Below are positions 13,576 to 17,780 of a stretch of 17,780 nucleotides of DNA, piece by piece. Both the position numbers and the translations under genes were made by a program. Origin of the DNA: Desulfobacteraceae bacterium (GTDB lineage: Bacteria > Desulfobacterota > DSM-4660 > Desulfatiglandales > Desulfatiglandaceae). The stretch lies in contig JABMQV010000214.1 of the NCBI GenBank assembly GCA_013203065.1, positions 1 through 17,780 on the forward strand. Reading direction: 5' to 3'. Numbering within the stretch: the stretch's first letter is position 1; every line of letters begins with the position of its first letter. Below the pieces are notes generated by a model. That model did no database searches. It had not been told where the DNA came from and saw nothing but the letters and a program-made list of their open reading frames with translations.

Positions 13576-14556
13576 GTGACAAGACCGAAATTTTTTGTTT
13601 ATTTGGGGGTCTTTATTTTCTTGCTGTTCATGCCAAAGCTGATCCCAATCTATCAGTTAATGCTTATCGAATCTGGCATCACCTTTGGCATTATGTGTCT
13701 GGGTTTTAATCTCCTTCTAAGATACACCGGCCTTCTTTCTTTCGGCCACGGGGCCTTATTTGCTGTCGGGGCCTATGCCGTAGGAATGATGGGTGAATAC
13801 TACCCCGACCTCTATCGTATTGAAATCCTGATACCGGTGGCCCTTTTGGCCTCCTTTGTGGTATCTGCCATCTTCGGTTTTATTTGTGTTCGTCACACAC
13901 GAATCTTTTTTTCCATTCTTGCCCTTGCCCTTTCCATGGTCTTGTATGCCCTTTTGGTCAAGCTCTACGATATCACGGGCGGCTCCGACGGGATCCATAT
14001 TGAGCTTCCCATAATGTTTGGCAAATCATATGAGGGGATGAAGCGATTTGAATTCCTCTCAGGTGCATACTATTACCTCCTCATATGCATCTTTGCCATA
14101 TGCACCATTGTAATGATGTGTATCGTCAATTCACCCTTTGGGAAAGCCCTTCAGGCCATTAGGGATAATGAGGTAAGGGCCGAGATGATCGGCATTCGGG
14201 TGCGAAGATATCGATGGTATGCCTTTGTCATTTCCGGTCTATTTACCGGTCTGGGCGGGGCCTTATGGAGCTTTGTGGATGGCCATGTTACCCCGGAAAT
14301 CGCCGAATGGATTTTTTCAGGGGAGATTGTTTATATGACACTCTTAGGTGGTTTCATGGTTTTTGAAGGGCCCATCATTGGGGCCATATTGTTTACCTAT
14401 TTGAGATTGTATGCTGTCAGTTTTACACAATACTGGATGTTCCTTATTGGAGCCACTCTCATCATACTGGTTCTTCTGCTCCCAGAGGGCATCACCGGAG
14501 GCTTTGTGAAATTGTTTGCCAGGAACAAGCGGACTGACGCTGCAGGAGCCGCCTGA
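13576..14556 (+). CDS. livM: HAAT ABC transporter permease LivM (second importer)
   Basis: Inner-membrane permease of 326 residues starting at GTG behind AAGGGG (13566-13571). LivM signs are YTGLLSFGHGALFAVGAY, ITGGSDGI in the periplasmic loop, and the coupling segment SPFGKALQAIRDNEVRAEMIG. The hydrophobic profile fits eight to ten helices. Its stop shares one base with the livG start, so the two are translationally coupled. Partner of the LivH directly upstream. Confidence 0.94.
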   Translation: MTRPKFFVYLGVFIFLLFMPKLIPIYQLMLIESGITFGIMCLGFNLLLRYTGLLSFGHGALFAVGAYAVGMMGEYYPDLYRIEILIPVALLASFVVSAIFGFICVRHTRIFFSILALALSMVLYALLVKLYDITGGSDGIHIELPIMFGKSYEGMKRFEFLSGAYYYLLICIFAICTIVMMCIVNSPFGKALQAIRDNEVRAEMIGIRVRRYRWYAFVISGLFTGLGGALWSFVDGHVTPEIAEWIFSGEIVYMTLLGGFMVFEGPIIGAILFTYLRLYAVSFTQYWMFLIGATLIILVLLLPEGITGGFVKLFARNKRTDAAGAA

Positions 14557-15302
14557 TGCTAAATGTAAAGGACCTGATCAAGGATTTTGGAAGGGTCAGA
14601 ATCATTAATTCATCCAGTTTCAATGTGGAAAAGGATGAAATCGTGTCACTGGTGGGCCCCAACGGTGCAGGAAAGACCACGCTGGTCAACCTGATAAGTG
14701 GCCATCTCCTCCCCACTTCCGGAAAGATCAAATTCTTTGATCGTGATGTAACCTTTGCCTCCCCCTATCGACGCATCAAGATGGGAATTGCCCGTAATTT
14801 TCAAATCACCAACCTTTTTGAGGACAGCACGGTCCTAGAAAATGTGAGGATCTGCCTTTTTTCCCTTTATGGAAAGATAAAGCGGGGATTCCTGCCCGCC
14901 AACCATTACAGGGCCGTTACCCAGGAGGCAATAGATCTTCTGGACATATTCGGTATCGCAGACAGGCGGGATCTTTTACCTCCAAGCCTCTCCGAAGGGG
15001 ACAAAAAGATTCTGGACACTGCCATGGCCTTCGCCTTGAAATCCAAATTTTTGCTGCTGGATGAACCAACCAGCGGCGTCGCGACAAAGGATAAATTCAA
15101 GGTCATGGATACCATTGTTACAGCCATCAGGAGAGAAAAAATGGCCTGCATGATCATAGAGCATGACATGGACATCGTTTCAGACTATTCGGACCGGATG
15201 CTGGTATTGAGTGACGGTCAGATTATCGCCAATGGGAAACCAGGAGATGTGATGGAACAAGATAATGTAAAGGAGATCCTTTTCGGAGTAAGGGCTGAAT
15301 AA
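14556..15302 (+). CDS. livG: HAAT ABC transporter ATPase LivG (second importer)
   Basis: 248-residue ATPase. Walker A is at residues 34-42 (GPNGAGKTT), the signature is LSEGDKK, Walker B ends at D169-E170-P, and the switch histidine is H203 in IIEHDMD. It is coupled to both neighbours: the ATG overlaps the livM stop by one base, and its own TAA shares one base with the livF ATG. No odd features beyond the LivG-type signature, which replaces LSGGQ throughout this subfamily. Confidence 0.95.
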   Translation: MLNVKDLIKDFGRVRIINSSSFNVEKDEIVSLVGPNGAGKTTLVNLISGHLLPTSGKIKFFDRDVTFASPYRRIKMGIARNFQITNLFEDSTVLENVRICLFSLYGKIKRGFLPANHYRAVTQEAIDLLDIFGIADRRDLLPPSLSEGDKKILDTAMAFALKSKFLLLDEPTSGVATKDKFKVMDTIVTAIRREKMACMIIEHDMDIVSDYSDRMLVLSDGQIIANGKPGDVMEQDNVKEILFGVRAE

Positions 15303-16012
15303 TGTTCCTAGAGATTGAAGACCTCGAATGCCGCATTGCCTCAACCAACATCCTGAGGTCCTGTTCCCTGGGGGTTGATAAAAGGGAAATTGTCTGCCTT
15401 GTGGGTCGGAACGGGGCCGGGAAAAGTTCCATATTAAAGACCATCATCGGACTGTACCCGTCGCGGGTGGGAAGGATCTTTCTGGATGGCACAGACATCA
15501 CCACCATGTCCCCGCATGACAGGGTCATGGCAGGCATCGCCTATGCCCCTGAAGATTCAAGGCTGTTTCCGGAACTCAGCGTTGAAGAAAATATCCGGCT
15601 CGGCATGTGGATCACAAGCAAGACCGAGCGATCCGGGTCATTCGACCTGGAAAAGGCATTTCATATTTTCCCCGCCATAAGAAAGCTGATAAAGCGGGAG
15701 GCCAACACCCTGAGTGGTGGGGAAAAAAAGATGGTCTCCATCTCCCGGGCCCTGGCGCTCAGCCCTTCCCTGGTGCTTTTGGATGAATCCTTTGAAGGCC
15801 TGTCACCACTGGTGGTAAAGGCATTCAGCGAGGCCATAGAGAATATCGGCAAAGATCTTGGGGTCTCGATCCTGTTGGCCGAATCCAATGTCCACAATGC
15901 GGGCCAGGTCGCCCAAAGAACCTATATCATAGAACGGGGGGAAATAATTTTTGAAGGCCTCCCATCACACATCCTTGAAGATGAGGAACTCCTCAAACTG
16001 GTGGGCAAATAG
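15302..16012 (+). CDS. livF: HAAT ABC transporter ATPase LivF (second importer), with divergent active-site residues
   Basis: 236-residue ATPase, last in the second operon. Walker A is normal at residues 35-43 (GRNGAGKSS) and the signature LSGGEKK begins at 137. Walker B, however, reads D161-E162-S163, where the family has DEP, and the switch reads A193-E194-S195-N196, where LivF has VEQN; the Gln is Ser. The catalytic Glu (E162) remains, so hydrolysis is still plausible but the switch/D-loop geometry may differ. The matching left-hand LivF has the canonical residues. An asymmetric ABC dimer, with LivG carrying the fully competent site, would tolerate this (inference). Confidence 0.93.
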   Translation: MFLEIEDLECRIASTNILRSCSLGVDKREIVCLVGRNGAGKSSILKTIIGLYPSRVGRIFLDGTDITTMSPHDRVMAGIAYAPEDSRLFPELSVEENIRLGMWITSKTERSGSFDLEKAFHIFPAIRKLIKREANTLSGGEKKMVSISRALALSPSLVLLDESFEGLSPLVVKAFSEAIENIGKDLGVSILLAESNVHNAGQVAQRTYIIERGEIIFEGLPSHILEDEELLKLVGK

Positions 16013-16026
16013 GCAGGCGTTCCCCG

Positions 16027-16082
16027 GTTCAGAGGTTCTAGGGTTCACGACAAACTGAGCCCTCGATTCGTGAAGTCTGAAC
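16027..16082. terminator. Nested inverted repeat between convergent operons
   Basis: Outer arms GTTCAGA (16027-16033) and TCTGAAC (16076-16082) enclose inner arms TTCACGA (16044-16050) and TCGTGAA (16068-16074), with a bulge on the left side. It lies between convergent livF and mscS and could stop transcription from both directions, although no T-run follows. The GAACC-rich wording recurs near 17724-17747, so a dispersed repeat is the alternative. Confidence 0.4.
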
Positions 16083-16124
16083 TAAAGAAGCATGGGAATT
16101 GAACGATTTAAGGGTGTGGTTGCC

Positions 16125-17219
16125 TCAAGTACTTGCTGGCCCAGTCTCTCTCTTGATGTAGATGTCCCTTTTGGGATAGGGTATCTCAATCCCTGCCTCA
16201 TCAAAACCTTCTTTTACCCCGTCGGAAATGTATGAGATGGTATCCATCCGCTTCCGAGGATCACGTATCCAAACCCTCGCCTGCAGATCGACGGAAGAAT
16301 CACCAAAGCTCCTTACCACCACCTTCGGTGCGGGGTCCCGCATCACCCAATCCAGTCCAAGACACACCTTGTTAATGATCTCTTTTGCCTTCTTGAGGTC
16401 GGCGTCATAGGCAATGCCAATGGGAATCCGAACGCGAATCTCATCGGTGATCGCCGTGTAATTGATGATATCCCGGTTCATGATTTCGTTGTTGGGAACA
16501 ATGATCACGATGTTGTCCGTGGTTCGGATCTTGGTAGCCCGGAGACCGATATGGATGATGTCACCCCAGGTCGAAGAGTTTTTCGGGGCAGTCCAGACCT
16601 CGATGCGATCCCCAACCTTCAGGGGACGGTCCACGATCATGAGGATACCGGCAATGATGTTGGACAGGGTATCTTTGGCTGCAAAACCGATGGCAATGCC
16701 GGCCACACCGGCCCCGGCAACAAAGGGCATGACATTCAATCCCAGTTTATCAAGGGCCATGATAATGCCGGCACTGTATATCACCACCCCCGAAAATTTT
16801 CTTGAGAGATCAATGATCACATCATCCATCTTATTGCTTGTTTTGTGGGCGATGTTTCGTTCCAGATAGGGGATGATACTGCTGACGATGCCAGAGGCAA
16901 TGGAGGACAGCAGTATGATCATAAAGGCGTAAAAAATCTTTTGAGCCATGGGTGACTCAAACCGGTTGAGCAGGCCTGTCCCCAGGAGGACAAGGATGAG
17001 ATAGTGCCCCGCGCGCCTTATGAGAACAAAGATCCGACCGCTTTTTTTGAGAAACAGGCTCCCCTCATATCTCTTTTCGATTTTTTCCATCACCTTGTTA
17101 AAGATCCACCAGGCCAGGGCTCCCGCCACAAGCATTGCCAGGACATGGATCACGGGGTACAGTAATTGCTCCGGATTGGAGACTATCTGTTGGTAAAACT
17201 CCTTAAACGGGTTTTTCAT
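16125..17219 (-). CDS. MscS-family mechanosensitive ion channel
   Basis: A 364-residue small-conductance mechanosensitive channel protein that releases solutes on hypo-osmotic shock. About four N-terminal hydrophobic helices (roughly residues 20-43, 69-86, 95-118 and 147-165) precede the pore helix with the Gly/Ala-rich packing face AGAGVAGIAIGFAAKDTLSNI, then the beta domain entry DRPLKVGDRIEV and a C-terminal alpha/beta domain. It is longer than E. coli MscS (286 residues, three helices) because of extra N-terminal helices. ATG 17219 has GAGGAG about seven bases upstream. It is convergent to the second Liv operon, and functionally unrelated to it as far as can be seen. Confidence 0.93.
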   Translation of the reverse strand: MKNPFKEFYQQIVSNPEQLLYPVIHVLAMLVAGALAWWIFNKVMEKIEKRYEGSLFLKKSGRIFVLIRRAGHYLILVLLGTGLLNRFESPMAQKIFYAFMIILLSSIASGIVSSIIPYLERNIAHKTSNKMDDVIIDLSRKFSGVVIYSAGIIMALDKLGLNVMPFVAGAGVAGIAIGFAAKDTLSNIIAGILMIVDRPLKVGDRIEVWTAPKNSSTWGDIIHIGLRATKIRTTDNIVIIVPNNEIMNRDIINYTAITDEIRVRIPIGIAYDADLKKAKEIINKVCLGLDWVMRDPAPKVVVRSFGDSSVDLQARVWIRDPRKRMDTISYISDGVKEGFDEAGIEIPYPKRDIYIKRETGPAST

Positions 17220-17260
17220 TGTCTCGCTCCTCTTTAACTTTCTGAACCGGGATATAACGT

Positions 17261-17273
17261 GCCTGTTTCAGGC
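17261..17273. repeat. Short hairpin upstream of mscS
   Basis: GCCTG-TTT-CAGGC, extendable by a T-A pair, about 40 bases before the mscS start. It might be a leader structure or operator. Confidence 0.3.
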
Positions 17274-17313
17274 ATGAAAGGATTTTGGAACCAATGTCAG
17301 GTGTGCAGGCCAC

Positions 17314-17338
17314 CCACGGACCTGTCCCAGGGCCGTGG
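17314..17338. terminator. Hairpin between the small membrane gene and mscS
   Basis: CCACGG-A-CCTG, loop TCC, CAGG-G-CCGTGG: ten base pairs with one A/G mismatch. It lies 32-56 bases beyond the stop of the small minus-strand gene and about 95 bases ahead of mscS. It fits a terminator or attenuator, but no U-run follows on the minus strand. Confidence 0.4.
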
Positions 17339-17369
17339 ACCTTGTTCAGAAAGGTATGACTCCCTTGTT

Positions 17370-17582
17370 TCAGCTTACAGATTCCCGCGTATCCTTTTCC
17401 GCAATCTTGGCCAAGAGGGCACAGATACAGTAAAGTGAGATAAATAGCAATCCAAAACCAGTGCATAGCATCTTGGTAAAGGGATGAGCGAACTCCGCCA
17501 AAAGGCCCACCAGAATAAAGACAACGCCGAACAACCAGGGGCACCCCACATATACCATCTTTTCAAACCTGGATAATTTCAT
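17370..17582 (-). CDS. Small two-helix membrane protein of unknown function
   Basis: A 70-residue protein, not recognised. The frame is open further upstream to 17672, but I prefer ATG 17582: GGGAGG (17588-17593) lies five bases before it, and the extra 30 codons run into the repeat element at the right edge. Two hydrophobic helices are visible (about residues 10-29 and 36-58), with a short loop AEFAHPFTK between and a charged tail KIAEKDTRESVS. Its helices contain several cysteines. It is co-oriented with mscS, 150 bases upstream, and might be co-transcribed. No catalytic motif is visible, so no function is offered. Confidence 0.55.
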   Translation of the reverse strand: MKLSRFEKMVYVGCPWLFGVVFILVGLLAEFAHPFTKMLCTGFGLLFISLYCICALLAKIAEKDTRESVS

Positions 17583-17640
17583 GACATCCTCCCAATGCAG
17601 CCCTTCGGCCGCGACCAAAACCCAGTGATCGGTAATCCGA

Positions 17641-17751
17641 TAAGCGTTCACAGATTCAGGCCCGCCCGCCATCGCTCTCGCTCAGGCCCGCCCGCCAGCC
17701 AAGGCAGATCGAGGCGGACGGGCCTGAACCTTTGAACCCGTGAACGCCTAC
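17641..17751. repeat. Inverted/direct repeat element at the window edge
   Basis: Outer arms TAAGCGTTCAC (17641-17651) and GTGAACGCCTA (17740-17750) pair with one mismatch. Inside, TTCAGGCCCGCCCGCC (17655-17670) faces GGCGGACGGGCCTGAA (17713-17728), also with one mismatch. A second direct copy, TCAGGCCCGCCCGCC, is at 17682-17696, 26 bases from the first. The whole unit of about 110 bases could fold into one long hairpin and looks like a small dispersed intergenic element; no transposase is present. Confidence 0.7.
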
Positions 17752-17780
17752 ATAAAGGATAAAGGATAAATGACCAAGAC

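Noticed and set aside
17754..17780. Tandem AAAGGAT followed by ATG at 17770, possible start of a plus-strand gene leaving the window
   Set aside because: Only 11 bases of frame are visible, so coding cannot be supported.
1..17780. CRISPR arrays, tRNA/rRNA genes, transposases, phage or toxin-antitoxin genes
   Set aside because: None seen on reading both strands; all larger frames are metabolic, transport or membrane genes.

Overview
The window looks like a catabolic island from a free-living anaerobic bacterium, most likely a Desulfobacterota (sulfate-reducing or syntrophic delta-proteobacterial) relative. The reasons are a tungsten-type aldehyde:ferredoxin oxidoreductase (AOR), a corrinoid/iron-sulfur reductive-dehalogenase-like protein, two complete branched-chain-amino-acid-type (HAAT/Liv) ABC importers, strong AGGAGG ribosome sites and roughly balanced base composition. 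The taxon is an inference; no rRNA, tRNA or ribosomal-protein marker is present.

Left third, minus strand (about 112-4860): a five-gene livH-livM-livK-livG-livF operon behind a good sigma70-type promoter at 4836-4862. Its substrate-binding protein carries a Sec signal. Upstream on the same strand lies a 380-residue reductive-dehalogenase-like (RdhA-like) protein (4917-6059) without a Tat signal. A divergent control region (6060-6382) separates it from the plus-strand genes. That region holds two back-to-back promoter candidates and two small palindromes.

Middle, plus strand (6383-10743): AOR, a MoaD-type sulfur carrier ending in Gly-Gly, a metal-dependent amidohydrolase/decarboxylase (amidohydrolase_2 family) and a zinc MDR dehydrogenase. 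These read as one operon for conversion of an organic acid or aldehyde. A 500-base gap (10744-11244) then carries a strong promoter and a structured 240-nt leader for a second importer.

Right third, plus strand (11245-16012): a Tat-exported substrate-binding protein, then livH, livM, livG and livF, closely spaced or overlapping by one base. A perfect GC hairpin separates the binding-protein gene from livH. Convergent to it, on the minus strand, are an MscS-family mechanosensitive channel and a 70-residue two-helix membrane protein. The right edge is an inverted/direct repeat element.

Working model (inference): two importers bring related carboxylates into the cell. AOR (tungstopterin, assisted by its own MoaD), the amidohydrolase, the dehydrogenase and the RdhA-like corrinoid protein process them. 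The substrate cannot be read from the sequence. The combination of RdhA-like protein, AOR-MoaD, amidohydrolase and MDR dehydrogenase between two unlike HAAT importers is the most interesting aspect of the window.
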